Numbered from the stretch's first letter, positions 16,357 through 25,103 are shown. The stretch is DNA of 64,000 bases from Paenibacillus validus NBRC 15382 (GCF_004000985.1 NZ_BIMH01000002.1:62001-126000), one strand, 5' to 3'. Notes: a model not told the origin generated them from the letters alone. Numbers and translations: made by a program.

Positions 16357-17769
16357 TTATTTGTAAATGTGAAGGCCGACATGCGGCCAGTAATAGAATG
16401 CGGCAACAATCGTCACGACCATAATCAGCAGCGTGAATATGCTGCCTGAGACCAGCATATCCCTGCTGGTGTAATACCCCATAGAGAAAGTCGTCAGGCT
16501 GCCTGTTGATTGGGTCGGAAAGATGAAGGCGATGCTGCTCGAAACCAAACAGATCATCCCGAGCCATACCGGATTGTAGGGCGTACTTATCGCAAAAGAT
16601 AAGGCCATGGGCATCAAGGAGGCGACCATTGCCGTGTAGTTCGTAAATCCGAACCTGATCGTCACAAAAATCAGTGTCATGGCTACAACCAGGGACAGCA
16701 CGGACAGGTTGTCTAAATAAATCATGGACCAGGATGAAATCCATGCGACAAAACCGCTTGTCTCAAGCGAATTGGCCAACGTAAACCCTGCCGCAAACAA
16801 AAAAGGAATTTGCCAGTCGACTTTATGGACGACGTCCTTCCATTGAATTAACCGGAACCCCGGCAAAAACAATAAAATCATCACCAAGACGGCGGACAAG
16901 GAAATTGATAAATGATGGAGGTCCCGCGTCGCCCATAAAAGAATCAGCAATACATACAGAAATACCATCTGGTACTCTTGCTTGGAAAAAGCCCCCAGCT
17001 TTTTCTTCTGCTGTTGGAAGTATTCCCTGCCTTCTGCGACAACCGATACTTTGGCGGGAAACAGCACTAACAATAAAACCCATAATAACGCCAACACGAT
17101 CATCACAATCGGAAGCATCACGATAAACCAGTGCAGGTAGCTCCAGCGGAAGCCAAGCATGGATTCAAATAAACCCGCTGCGTAAATCGATCCGCTTGCC
17201 CCCGTAAGCAGTGCAATCGTGCTGAAATAGGGGACAAAGGTTATGGCCAGCATAATGGCCGTGCTCACATTGCGGCCGCCCTGCTTCTCCATAACATGAA
17301 TCGTTTCCGAAGCGATCGGAAGCAACAGCGCCAATCGGCCTACTGCGTTAGGAATGAAGAAGGTGAGCAGGAACGCTACGATAAATAAGCACAATAAGGT
17401 CCATTTCACATGGCCGCCTGCCAAGCTTAAAATCGAATATGTCAGCCTTTTGTCCAAAGATAATTTCTCTACAGCCGCTCCCATAATCAGCATGGAGATG
17501 ATCAACCAAATCGTTTCGTTGCCCAGCTCGCTCGCCGCTTCTTCAAAGCTAAAAATGCCAAAAACAGCGGTTAACGCCACAGCAAGAAAACTTGTGATCG
17601 GTGCGGGGATCACCTGCGTACCCCACAGAACAATCGAAAATATCAAGATTCCTAGAGCGACCCACCCTTTGTCTCCCATAGCTTCCGGAATAGGCAGCAT
17701 CGGGGCCCCTATAAGAAAAATAAAAGAACAGAGCAGTAACACATTCTTCTTATTCAATACTATACCCAT
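16357..17769 (-). CDS. DASS/SLC13-family anion (di/tricarboxylate) transporter
   Basis: A strongly hydrophobic protein of about 470 residues with roughly 12 membrane segments, of the divalent anion:sodium symporter (CitM/SLC13, SdcS-like) family. Visible landmarks are 'LPIPEAMGDKGWVALGILIFSIVLWGT' near the N-terminus (quoted here only as residues about 22-48), a 'PNAVGRLALLLPIA' hairpin-type segment, and the C-terminal 'FPTQSTGSLTTFSMGY' motif. Members move succinate, malate, citrate or sulfate. ATG 17769 is chosen over an in-frame TTG at 17826. It follows the MmgE/PrpD gene by about 75 bases, consistent with import of the acid that enzyme acts on. Confidence 0.8.
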   Translation of the reverse strand: MGIVLNKKNVLLLCSFIFLIGAPMLPIPEAMGDKGWVALGILIFSIVLWGTQVIPAPITSFLAVALTAVFGIFSFEEAASELGNETIWLIISMLIMGAAVEKLSLDKRLTYSILSLAGGHVKWTLLCLFIVAFLLTFFIPNAVGRLALLLPIASETIHVMEKQGGRNVSTAIMLAITFVPYFSTIALLTGASGSIYAAGLFESMLGFRWSYLHWFIVMLPIVMIVLALLWVLLLVLFPAKVSVVAEGREYFQQQKKKLGAFSKQEYQMVFLYVLLILLWATRDLHHLSISLSAVLVMILLFLPGFRLIQWKDVVHKVDWQIPFLFAAGFTLANSLETSGFVAWISSWSMIYLDNLSVLSLVVAMTLIFVTIRFGFTNYTAMVASLMPMALSFAISTPYNPVWLGMICLVSSSIAFIFPTQSTGSLTTFSMGYYTSRDMLVSGSIFTLLIMVVTIVAAFYYWPHVGLHIYK

Positions 17770-17843
17770 CGGGATCTGCCTACTTTCCAAAAAACTGTAA
17801 AAAGGAAGAGAAGCCTTGTTATCCAAGGCTTCAACTAGTCAAC

Positions 17844-19187
17844 CTAAACGGTGGCTGTTTGGGGCGTGCAATAAGGTATCACTTCATTGATATTGGCTAC
17901 GGAATCCAAATCGTAAAGCTTGGCAATGATGGCTTCCGTACTGTCGCTTCCTAAAATTCCTTTCACTACTTTTCTGAACTTATTGCAAAGAGCCTCATCC
18001 GTCATCGGGTTCTCAATGCTGCCCGTAGCATGCTCGACTTTGTACTCATAGACTTTACCGTCTACCGTCGTCAGTTTGGCCAGAGCCTCATCTTCCTCGA
18101 ACGACTCGTTAACTACCGGCTTGATTTTAGTTCTGAACGCCAGCGTCTTAGGGTCCAAAACCTTGGCGTCCTGGTACTGCTCCTCGCTCGCATCCCCCTC
18201 AAGGAAAGCCATTGCTCCCGTATGGAAAATACTAAACTTGCCTTCCAATCCGGTTTTCGGTTCAGGCTTAGCCGTAAGCTCGAGCACATAAGGATTGACT
18301 GAAATTTCAATTTCCTTCACCTGGGACGGATCACTCACCTGCTTGCCAAGTGCAATGCACGCATCGATGGCCGGGTGCAGCACAATACCGCAAGCGTATG
18401 GCTTAAATGCGTTTTTCAAGGTTTCCCATTGAGTTCCCCAGTTGATATTTACCTGCTCCAGATCATGCTCAGGAGCCGTAACATTGGCAAAGCCTCGCTT
18501 GGCTTCCAGCACTTGCTTCGAGCTGGTAAAGCCTTTTTGAGCCAGAAGTGCGGCTAACAGTCCGTTCTCAGCTGCTTTACCCGGATGGAAAGGCTTGGTC
18601 ATTGTGCCGAACATTTCGCGTAAACCAAATGCTTGTGTCCCTGCCAGACCCAGGGCGTTCAGCATTTGCTCTTCATCCAACTCCAGCAAAATACCGGCGG
18701 CGACCGCCGCTCCAAAAACACCGGCCGTACTTGTAATATGCCAGCCCAAATCGTAGTGGCTCGGGCATACGGCGTTGCTGATTCGCAATTCAGCTTCAAC
18801 CCCAAGGATAAAGGCGCGCAGCACTTGTTTGCCCGAAAGGTTGAACTTCTCCGCTAAAGCAAAGCATACCGGAGCTACAGGTCCGCTCGGGTGATGGATC
18901 GTATCCAGATGCGTGTCATCATAGTCAAAAATATGCGAGCTCATTCCGTTGATCAGCGTGGATAACAGCAGGTCCGCCTTTTCCCTTCTTCCAAGAATCG
19001 AAACCTGTTCACTGGATTGAAGATCGTTCTTCAAGCTGATCAGCATTTCAACCGAAGGATGGTAGGCAGCTCCAATCGCAACGCCCATCCAATTGAGGAT
19101 GCTTTTTTTGGCATGCAGGATGACTTCCTGAGGAATGTCCTCGTACTTCGTATTTAAGCAATTGTTAACCAGGTTTCTAGTAATCAT
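17844..19187 (-). CDS. MmgE/PrpD-family protein
   Basis: A 447-residue member of the MmgE/PrpD family (2-methylcitrate dehydratase, cis-aconitate decarboxylase and iminodisuccinate epimerase relatives). Recognisable features are 'FDYDDTHLDTIHHPSGPVAP' near residue 80, 'HPGKAAENGLLAALLAQKGF' and 'PYACGIVLHPAIDACIALG'. These enzymes handle substituted tri- or dicarboxylates. ATG 19187 has GAGGAGAG upstream. The flanking GntR genes, DASS carrier and Tct transporter indicate a dedicated carboxylate pathway. A full methylcitrate cycle is not present here, so prpD itself is not claimed. Confidence 0.85.
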   Translation of the reverse strand: MITRNLVNNCLNTKYEDIPQEVILHAKKSILNWMGVAIGAAYHPSVEMLISLKNDLQSSEQVSILGRREKADLLLSTLINGMSSHIFDYDDTHLDTIHHPSGPVAPVCFALAEKFNLSGKQVLRAFILGVEAELRISNAVCPSHYDLGWHITSTAGVFGAAVAAGILLELDEEQMLNALGLAGTQAFGLREMFGTMTKPFHPGKAAENGLLAALLAQKGFTSSKQVLEAKRGFANVTAPEHDLEQVNINWGTQWETLKNAFKPYACGIVLHPAIDACIALGKQVSDPSQVKEIEISVNPYVLELTAKPEPKTGLEGKFSIFHTGAMAFLEGDASEEQYQDAKVLDPKTLAFRTKIKPVVNESFEEDEALAKLTTVDGKVYEYKVEHATGSIENPMTDEALCNKFRKVVKGILGSDSTEAIIAKLYDLDSVANINEVIPYCTPQTATV

Positions 19188-19208
19188 AGCGAATCTCTCC
19201 TCTTTATC

Positions 19209-19892
19209 CTATTTCGTCTTTTTTACAATAGTTGAACGCTCTTTGATGGTGTTCATTTCTTTTATGGCGTTGGCATAAGCGGTTCGAATATGAAATTTGG
19301 CGGTAACTTCAGCCAGCTGCGGGTCCCCGCTCTCAATCGCATCCAAGATCGACCAATGCTCCCTGAGGTTTTCATAGGGTCTGCCGCTTTGCGAAAGAGA
19401 GTGCGACATCACGATATTGATATGGGACTGCAAATTCTGCAGGGTGTTAATCAAGTAAACGTTCTCGGCCCCGAGAGCGATTTCCATATGAAATTGAGCA
19501 TTGATTTTGGACAGAAGGCCGATGTTCCCTTCAGCGGCGAACTTCTCCGCCTGCTCCAGCAATATTCTCAAATTTCGCAATACTTCGTTGTTCTGATTCT
19601 GAGCCAACAATCTGGCGCTAAGTCCTTCCAGAACCTCACGGATCTCATAAAGCTGTTTCACCTTTTGCTCTGAGAAAGAAATCACTCGTACTCCCCGATG
19701 AGGCTCGTACTGGATTAAGCCTTCTTTCTCCAGCCTCCGAAAAGCTTCGCGGATGGGGGTTCGGCTCACGCCCAGCCTTCCCGCCAGTTCCCGTTCGGTG
19801 AGAATTTGTTCTAAGTGGAAGTCGCCCCTCTTGATGGCTGCAAATATATATTCAAACACCCAGTCTCCCTTGGTAGCCAGTTCTTCTTCCAC
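19209..19892 (-). CDS. GntR-family regulator, FCD type (third)
   Basis: A 227-residue GntR/FCD regulator with winged-helix signature 'LAGRLGVSRTPIREAFRRL' and FCD domain ('INAQFHMEIALGAENVYL', 'EHWSILDAIESGDPQLAE'). It starts at GTG 19892 after GAGGGG and lies between tctC and the MmgE/PrpD gene, 20 bases from each. GGTATACC palindromes in the tctC-tctB intergenic region are its likely operators. It is closely similar to the second GntR protein. Confidence 0.88.
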   Translation of the reverse strand: MEEELATKGDWVFEYIFAAIKRGDFHLEQILTERELAGRLGVSRTPIREAFRRLEKEGLIQYEPHRGVRVISFSEQKVKQLYEIREVLEGLSARLLAQNQNNEVLRNLRILLEQAEKFAAEGNIGLLSKINAQFHMEIALGAENVYLINTLQNLQSHINIVMSHSLSQSGRPYENLREHWSILDAIESGDPQLAEVTAKFHIRTAYANAIKEMNTIKERSTIVKKTK

Positions 19893-19911
19893 TTACAGTC
19901 CTGCCCCTCTA

Positions 19912-20922
19912 TTATTGCAATTTCTCTAACCAGGTTTTGGTTAAAGTATCTTGTTTTTTAACATATTCGGTGAATTGACTATGATCCATCGTCCCATCCA
20001 CCATTTGCGCATTTTTCATGTACGTTTTAAATTCTTCTGTCGCCATCGCTTTGGCGAAGGCGTCATTAATCTTGAGAAGCACTTCTTCCGGAACGCCGGC
20101 AGGTGCGAAGATCCCTCTGAACTGGGCCCAGGAAGTATCCACGTCATATCCGGCCTCTTTATAGGTTGGAACGTCCGGGAATTCAGGGAGCCGCTTCTCT
20201 GCCATGACCCCTAATACTCTCAATTTGCCGCTTCTGACATATTCGGAAACCTGCCCGGGATTTGAATTGGCCACATCGATGTGTTTACCCAGCAGTACGG
20301 TAACCGCTTCACCCGTACTTTCATAAGCTACCCAGCTGGCTTTGACACCGGCCTTCTCGGCAAAGATGTTCCAGGCGATATTGTGACCTGAGCCGATCGA
20401 GCCGTAACCTCCGACATTGAGCTTCTTTTGCTTCATGGCTTCAACAAGATCGTTCAATGTTTTGTAAGGGCTGTCTGCATGAACCACGATTACGTAAGGA
20501 TCGATTTGAACCCCTGCCACGTACGAGAACGATTCCAATTTAAATTGTTTTTTCAAGTTGCTGTTCCACATACCGATTTGGGTAGGCGTTAACGCTCCAA
20601 GCGTATATCCGTCCGGCTTGGCTTTAGCCAGGTCGGCCAATTGTTCGGCCCCGCTGCCGGCTGGTTTATTTTCGATCAACACTTGTTGACCTAGAAATTT
20701 CTCCGCCGATTTAGCCAATTCGCGAGCCATAGCGTCTGTAGGACCGCCCGCTTTCGTATGAACCAAAATCGTGATCGGCTTCGTAGGGAAGTTAACCGCT
20801 TGTTTACTGCTTTGTTTATCGCCTTGGACTTGCTTCGTCGCTGCCGATGAGCCACAGCCTGTCAACAGTGTCGCACCAAGTAAAGAAACCAAAGCAAGGG
20901 AAACGGCTTTTTTACTGATCAT
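19912..20922 (-). CDS. tctC: Tripartite tricarboxylate transporter binding lipoprotein (TctC-like)
   Basis: A 336-residue Bug/TctC-family binding protein. The N-terminus is a lipoprotein signal ('LLGATLLTGCGSS', Cys at about 23). The mature part shows the family hallmark 'FPTKPITILVHTKAGGPTDAMAR' region (residues about 45-67), 'VENKPAGSG'-type ('IENKPAGSG') and 'DGYTLGALTPTQIG'. It captures a carboxylate outside the cell for TctA/TctB. ATG 20922 follows AAGGAG. It is divergent from tctB-tctA, and its leader contains a TTTGTATACC site at 20946, so both arms appear controlled together. Confidence 0.92.
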   Translation of the reverse strand: MISKKAVSLALVSLLGATLLTGCGSSAATKQVQGDKQSSKQAVNFPTKPITILVHTKAGGPTDAMARELAKSAEKFLGQQVLIENKPAGSGAEQLADLAKAKPDGYTLGALTPTQIGMWNSNLKKQFKLESFSYVAGVQIDPYVIVVHADSPYKTLNDLVEAMKQKKLNVGGYGSIGSGHNIAWNIFAEKAGVKASWVAYESTGEAVTVLLGKHIDVANSNPGQVSEYVRSGKLRVLGVMAEKRLPEFPDVPTYKEAGYDVDTSWAQFRGIFAPAGVPEEVLLKINDAFAKAMATEEFKTYMKNAQMVDGTMDHSQFTEYVKKQDTLTKTWLEKLQ

Positions 20923-21503
20923 TTCGTTTCACTCCTTCTCATGTATTTGTATACCACCTGAGGCCAATTATGGGGCGATTAATCGCTTACAGTCAAGTTA
21001 ATAATTCGTCATTTTATCAACGAAATACAAATATTACTCTTAATATCTAACTGTATCTTTAATTCTTGTGTATATTCATTTTTTTGAAAAAAATCGCAGA
21101 ACGGTATACCACCTTGTTTTTGACATTAGATGTAGCCTGTGCGGGAATCCCCCCGTGATCCTCTTCCGCTTTCCAATACACAGCCAACTGGTATACCTAA
21201 TTCGCCAGATTGAGACTATTTAAATTTTATCGAAATCAGTAGTAATTTAAAGATATTTAGAGTTAAATGCTAATTTTCAAGTAAATTTGATTCATTTATT
21301 GTTTGACTCATCTCAACCGAGTGACCCATAATTAGCGTTGTTTGGTATACCGCCTATTCAAAAACACTCCATACGTGAGGAGGATTACCCTAAACATCTG
21401 TGAGTTTATTTTCTTGGAAGCGTTTTAATCAGATTTTTCCAAAAAATTGAAAGCGGATTCTTCTATTGTTTTTAACTTGATATAACAGGAGGCTCGAGAC
21501 AGA
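20923..21503. promoter_or_regulatory. Divergent tctC/tctB control region with GGTATACC operators
   Basis: A 580-base gap without a gene. It holds TTTGTATACCACC (20946-20958), GGTATACCACC (from 21103), TGGTATACC (21189-21197) and TGGTATACCGCC (from 21343). A candidate tctB promoter is TTGACT (21303-21308), 18 bases, CATAAT (21327-21332), with the last operator sitting at the expected transcription start, as for a repressor. Cre-like sequences TGGAAGCGTTTTAA (21415) and TGAAAGCGGATTCT (21448) suggest catabolite control but have two mismatches each. Confidence 0.6.
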
Positions 21504-21965
21504 GTGAGTAAAACATTTGACCGATATGCAAGTCTCGCTTTTCTGGTGTTGGGTACCGGATTTGTACACCAGAGCCTGAATATGGCCTCGAACACCGAGG
21601 ATAGCCCCGTAGGACCGAATACATTGCCGTTGGGACTTGGCTCGATTCTTATCCTATTAAGCTTACGCTTGCTATACGAAACCTTTAAGGTAAAACATGC
21701 CGATGAGCCAAAGATATCCTTGGATTACAAACGTTTTGCGATTATTTTAATTGCAGCCATTTTATATGCCTTCTTGCTTGAAACGCTCGGTTATGTGATC
21801 TGTACGTTTATTTTTCTGCTGGTTGGCTTCCAAACGATGTCGAAAGGCAAATGGATACCTTCTCTTGTCATAGCTTTGGCTTTCTCATTTGGGGTTTATT
21901 ATTTGTATGTGGACTTGATGAACGGTTCTTTGCCCGGGCTTCCCGAATGGTTAGGCTTCGAGTAA
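21504..21965 (+). CDS. tctB: Tripartite tricarboxylate transporter small membrane subunit (TctB-like)
   Basis: A 153-residue protein with four hydrophobic segments (about residues 8-28, 38-55, 75-95 and 100-140) typical of TctB. 'NTEDSPVGPNTLPLGLGSIL' after the first helix and the long hydrophobic C-terminal pair match the family, although sequence conservation in TctB is weak. The start is GTG 21504 with AGGAGG upstream. tctA follows after 21 bases. It supports the large permease TctA in a sodium-coupled uptake system fed by TctC. Confidence 0.85.
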   Translation: MSKTFDRYASLAFLVLGTGFVHQSLNMASNTEDSPVGPNTLPLGLGSILILLSLRLLYETFKVKHADEPKISLDYKRFAIILIAAILYAFLLETLGYVICTFIFLLVGFQTMSKGKWIPSLVIALAFSFGVYYLYVDLMNGSLPGLPEWLGFE

Positions 21966-21986
21966 TTTCAAACGAGGGGTAATGAA

Positions 21987-23513
21987 ATGGACACTTTACA
22001 ATTTTTGATGCATGGTTTTGCCATCGCGTTACAATGGCATAATATTCTGTTTGCCTTTGCCGGCGTTCTTATTGGTACGATGGTCGGCGTTCTTCCAGGC
22101 ATCGGTCCGATTAGCGGGGTAGCCCTGCTGATTCCGGTGACCGCTTCGTTGACCGGGGGACTGAGACCCGAAGAAGCGGCGGCCAGCTCCATTATCTTAT
22201 TGGCAGGCGTTTACTATGGGGCGATGTACGGGGGTTCAACGACTTCGATTCTGCTCAATACGCCAGGTGAATCCTCATCCGTAGCAACTGTGCTCGACGG
22301 ATATCCTATGGCCAAGCAAGGAAGAGCGGGAGCCGCTTTGTCGATTTCGGCGATCGGATCTTTTGTAGCCGGGATCATTTCACTCATTGGTTTGGTCATC
22401 CTGGCTGAGCCGCTCTCTAATCTTGCCTTAAAGCTCGGGCCTGCCGAGCATTTTTCCTTAATGATTCTAGGGCTATCCGCTCTTAGCGGTCTGGCCGGCA
22501 AATCCGTCACGAAGGCGCTGATCATGACGACCTTGGGACTATTGCTCGCTACGATCGGAATGGATACGATATCCGGCGTAGCCCGGTTCACGTTCGACCT
22601 GCCTGAGCTTTTTCAAGGGTTCGAATTCTTGACGGTTGCCGTGGGCGTGTTCGCCCTAGGGGAAGTATTCAAAACGATCCTGGAGAGAGAAAGCAACAAT
22701 GGCGAAATTGCCAGAATCAACCGGATTTTTCCGACCAAGCAGGATTTGAAGGATAGCGTAGGCCCCATCCTCCGCGGTTCGTTCTTAGGCTTCTTTAAAG
22801 GCATCGTGCCTGGATCAGGCGCCACCTTAGCTTCGTTTCTTTCCTATCTTTTAGAGAAAAAGATCAGCAAGAACCCGGAAAAGTTCGGTAAAGGCGCCAT
22901 CGAAGGCGTAGCCGGACCCGAATCGGCTAATAACGCGGCTTCCGGCGGTGCGATGATTCCCTTACTAACATTAGGGATTCCGGGTACGGGAACTACGGCG
23001 GTTCTGATGGGCGCGCTTATTATGTATAACGTTCAGCCGGGTCCGTTATTATTCTCCGAGCATCCGACGATCGCTTGGGGACTCATTGCCAGTATGTTTA
23101 TCGGCAACTTGATGCTACTAATTTTGAATATGCCGCTCGTTAAGGTGTTCGCCAAGATTATTGAAACGCCGCCCAAATATTTGATCCCGATGATTGTGGC
23201 TATTTCGTTCTTTGGCGTATACGCGGTTCAGCTTGCGACGTTCGATCTGTTCGTCTTGATCGGTTTCGGGATATTCGGTTATTTCATGACCAAACAAGAC
23301 TACCCGATGGCCCCTCTCGTTCTTGGTCTGGTCTTGGGGCCGATGATTGAAAATAATTTGCGCAGAGCTCTGACCATCTCCAATGGCGATTACAGCGTGT
23401 TTGTAACAAGACCTGCATCCTTGATTTTCCTTCTCATCGCCCTTCTTTGGGTGGCCGTTCCGGTTATCCTGAAGATGAAGGGTAAAAAAGTAATCGTGAA
23501 TGAAGCTGCATAA
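21987..23513 (+). CDS. tctA: Tripartite tricarboxylate transporter large permease (TctA)
   Basis: A 508-residue membrane permease with about 12 helices and the classical TctA motifs: 'GVLPGIGPISGVALLIP' near residue 36, 'GVYYGAMYGGSTTSILLNTPG', and the matching second-half 'GIVPGSGATLASFLSY' and 'IPLLTLGIPGTGTTAVLMGA'. It is full length. ATG 21987 has GAGGGG upstream. The protein is the transport channel of the TctCBA system; the nearby MmgE/PrpD and DASS genes point to a tri- or dicarboxylate. A strong terminator follows directly. Confidence 0.95.
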   Translation: MDTLQFLMHGFAIALQWHNILFAFAGVLIGTMVGVLPGIGPISGVALLIPVTASLTGGLRPEEAAASSIILLAGVYYGAMYGGSTTSILLNTPGESSSVATVLDGYPMAKQGRAGAALSISAIGSFVAGIISLIGLVILAEPLSNLALKLGPAEHFSLMILGLSALSGLAGKSVTKALIMTTLGLLLATIGMDTISGVARFTFDLPELFQGFEFLTVAVGVFALGEVFKTILERESNNGEIARINRIFPTKQDLKDSVGPILRGSFLGFFKGIVPGSGATLASFLSYLLEKKISKNPEKFGKGAIEGVAGPESANNAASGGAMIPLLTLGIPGTGTTAVLMGALIMYNVQPGPLLFSEHPTIAWGLIASMFIGNLMLLILNMPLVKVFAKIIETPPKYLIPMIVAISFFGVYAVQLATFDLFVLIGFGIFGYFMTKQDYPMAPLVLGLVLGPMIENNLRRALTISNGDYSVFVTRPASLIFLLIALLWVAVPVILKMKGKKVIVNEAA

Positions 23514-23520
23514 CCTAGTT

Positions 23521-23567
23521 GGGACGGTTCCCCAAGGTCTGAGACCTTGGGGAGACCGTCCCTTTTG
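23521..23567 (+). terminator. Strong terminator after tctA
   Basis: A long inverted repeat GGGACGGT...ACCGTCCC enclosing CCCCAAGGTC-TGA-GACCTTGGGG (23521-23562), followed by TTTTG. It closes the catabolic cluster and marks the border with the mobile island. Confidence 0.92.
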
Positions 23568-23679
23568 TTATAAAGCAAAGCTTGCCTGTTGTACAGCGCA
23601 CGCTAACAGCGCGTTTGCGCGCGCGTCGTGCAGGTGCCAAAACGGTTAGTGAGGCAAGCAAGTGGGAAAATATTCTACG

Positions 23680-23883
23680 TTACTTCTTCTTTTTTTCCAT
23701 AGACGCCCCAATTCCTGCTCCTATCGCAATCCCAACTCCCATGCCTAGAGCAAGGTTATCCAAAAGCAACCCGAACGCTGATCCCAATGCGACTCCTAAA
23801 GCAATCTCTAAAGCCCCGAAATTACCTTTGAGTCTATTCTTCTTATCCACTACAATATGAATTAACAAAAGTGGAGGGATCAA
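23680..23883 (-). CDS. Small glycine-zipper membrane protein, start possibly damaged by IS insertion
   Basis: The frame encodes a small hydrophobic protein with alternating Gly ('LGVALGSAFGLLLDNLALG', 'GVGIAIGAGIGASMEKKKK') ending in a lysine tail: two membrane segments with glycine-zipper spacing. Similar short proteins occur in Bacillales without known function. No ATG is present; TTG 23883 overlaps the start of the IS3 transposase gene, and a GTG eleven codons further in (V-D-K-K-N) would give a 56-residue form. The native start may have been replaced when the IS element arrived. The stop is followed by inverted arms GCTTGCCT/AGGCAAGC around 23580-23660. Confidence 0.5.
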   Translation of the reverse strand: MIPPLLLIHIVVDKKNRLKGNFGALEIALGVALGSAFGLLLDNLALGMGVGIAIGAGIGASMEKKKK

Positions 23884-23885
23884 AG

Positions 23886-24212
23886 ATGCAGCGCAAGAGT
23901 TACAGCATAGAATTTAAACAGCAGCTCATCCAAGAAGCCTTAGAGGCAGGCAACGCAAGCCAAGTTGCCAGACGACATGGAATCGACGGGAAAATGCTAT
24001 CCCGCTGGATTCGTCAATCGAAACAGACAAGTTGGAAAAACGCATCACCCGAATCCAAAAAAGTTGCAGCCTACACCCCAACACCCAAAGAGTTTCAAGC
24101 GTTAGAGCAGGATAACGATAAATTGAAAAAGCTGTTGGGCGAGAAGGATTTGGAGATTGCGATTCTTCGTGATCTCGTAAAAAAGGTGAACCCCGCCTAT
24201 CGGACAAAATAG
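23886..24212 (+). CDS. IS3-family transposase OrfA
   Basis: A 108-residue helix-turn-helix protein of the IS3/IS911 OrfA (HTH_8) type: 'KSYSIEFKQQLIQEALEAGN', 'QVARRHGIDGKMLSRWIRQ', then a leucine-zipper-like C-terminal part ('LEQDNDKLKKLLGEKDLEIAILRDLV'-like, residues about 75-100). It binds the element ends. ATG 23886 has GGAGG upstream. Near its end the heptamer AAAAAAG (24179-24185) lies in frame as A-AAA-AAG, the classic signal for -1 ribosomal frameshifting into OrfB. OrfA itself looks intact. Confidence 0.9.
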   Translation: MQRKSYSIEFKQQLIQEALEAGNASQVARRHGIDGKMLSRWIRQSKQTSWKNASPESKKVAAYTPTPKEFQALEQDNDKLKKLLGEKDLEIAILRDLVKKVNPAYRTK

Positions 24213-25086
24213 AGATCGCCGACACATGGATTGCGCGGGGGTATAAAGCTGCAATGGTGCTGCGAATCGTCGGCGTCAGTGAAGCGACGTACTATTACCG
24301 GAAGAAGCATTTCAAGCAAGAGCGAGTGTATAACGGCGGAAGACCAATTCCCGGCTTTTCCTTGGATCATAAGCAGCATCCCGTCAGCGATGAGCAGATC
24401 AAGGAATGGCTGATGGAACTTATTTCCGGGGAAGAAGCCACATACGGTTATCGTAAACTAACCCTATGTCTGAAACGACAGTATGGGCTGATCGTTAATA
24501 AGAAAAAAGTATACCGACTGTGTCAGGAACTGGGCATCCTGCAGCCACAACGCCGGAAGCGAATCCAATATCCCCGAAAGCTGGCGAACAATCGTGAGAT
24601 CCGCGCTTCGAATCAGCTTTGGGAGATGGACGTCAAATACGGCTACATTGCAGCACAGCAGCGTTTCTTATTCTTGCTCAGCCTGATTGACGTCTACGAC
24701 CGATCGATTATCGACTACCACATGGGCCTCTCTTGCGAAGGGAAGCATGCCGCGCAGACCTGCAGAGGGCACTATGGAAACGACAACTCTTTGGGAAAGA
24801 TCAGTTGCCAGTGGTTCGTACCGATAACGGCCCGCAATTCATCAGCCATGCTTTTGAGGAAGCGTGCCTGGAGTATCGTGTAGAGCATGAACGGATTCCT
24901 CCGAAAACGCCGAATAAAAATGCGCATGTCGAAGCATTTCATGCCATTTTAGAACAAGAGTGCCTCTCCAGGCATGAATTTGAGAGTCAGTGGCGGATTC
25001 ATGGCAGTTTGTATGATCTATCCCCGCAGGAGTTTCATCAAGCTGCACGTCAGCAAACCGTAAAGCCGCTTGTGATTAAGGTATGA
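24185..25086 (+). pseudogene. IS3-family transposase OrfB (DDE integrase), frameshifted and internally deleted
   Basis: After the -1 shift at 24179-24185 the frame reads through 'EIADTWIARGYKAAMVLRIVGVS' as in IS3 OrfAB fusions. HTH_21 ('EEATYGYRKLTLCLKRQYG') and the first part of the rve DDE domain ('NQLWEMDVKYGYI', first D) follow. A single-base deletion near 24768 moves the reading to another frame, where 'VVRTDNGPQFISHAFEE' (second D) and 'PKTPNKNAHVEAFHAILEQE' (catalytic E) continue. 'HEFESQWRIHGSLYDLSPQEF' then shows an in-frame loss of about 20 residues before 'RIHGSL'. The enzyme should be inactive. I could not identify terminal inverted repeats. Confidence 0.85.
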
Positions 25087-25103
25087 CTGATGGACAAAGC
25101 CCT

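Noticed and set aside
18030-18302. Plus-strand small frames inside the MmgE/PrpD gene
   Set aside because: Shadows of a well-recognised gene, without start signals.
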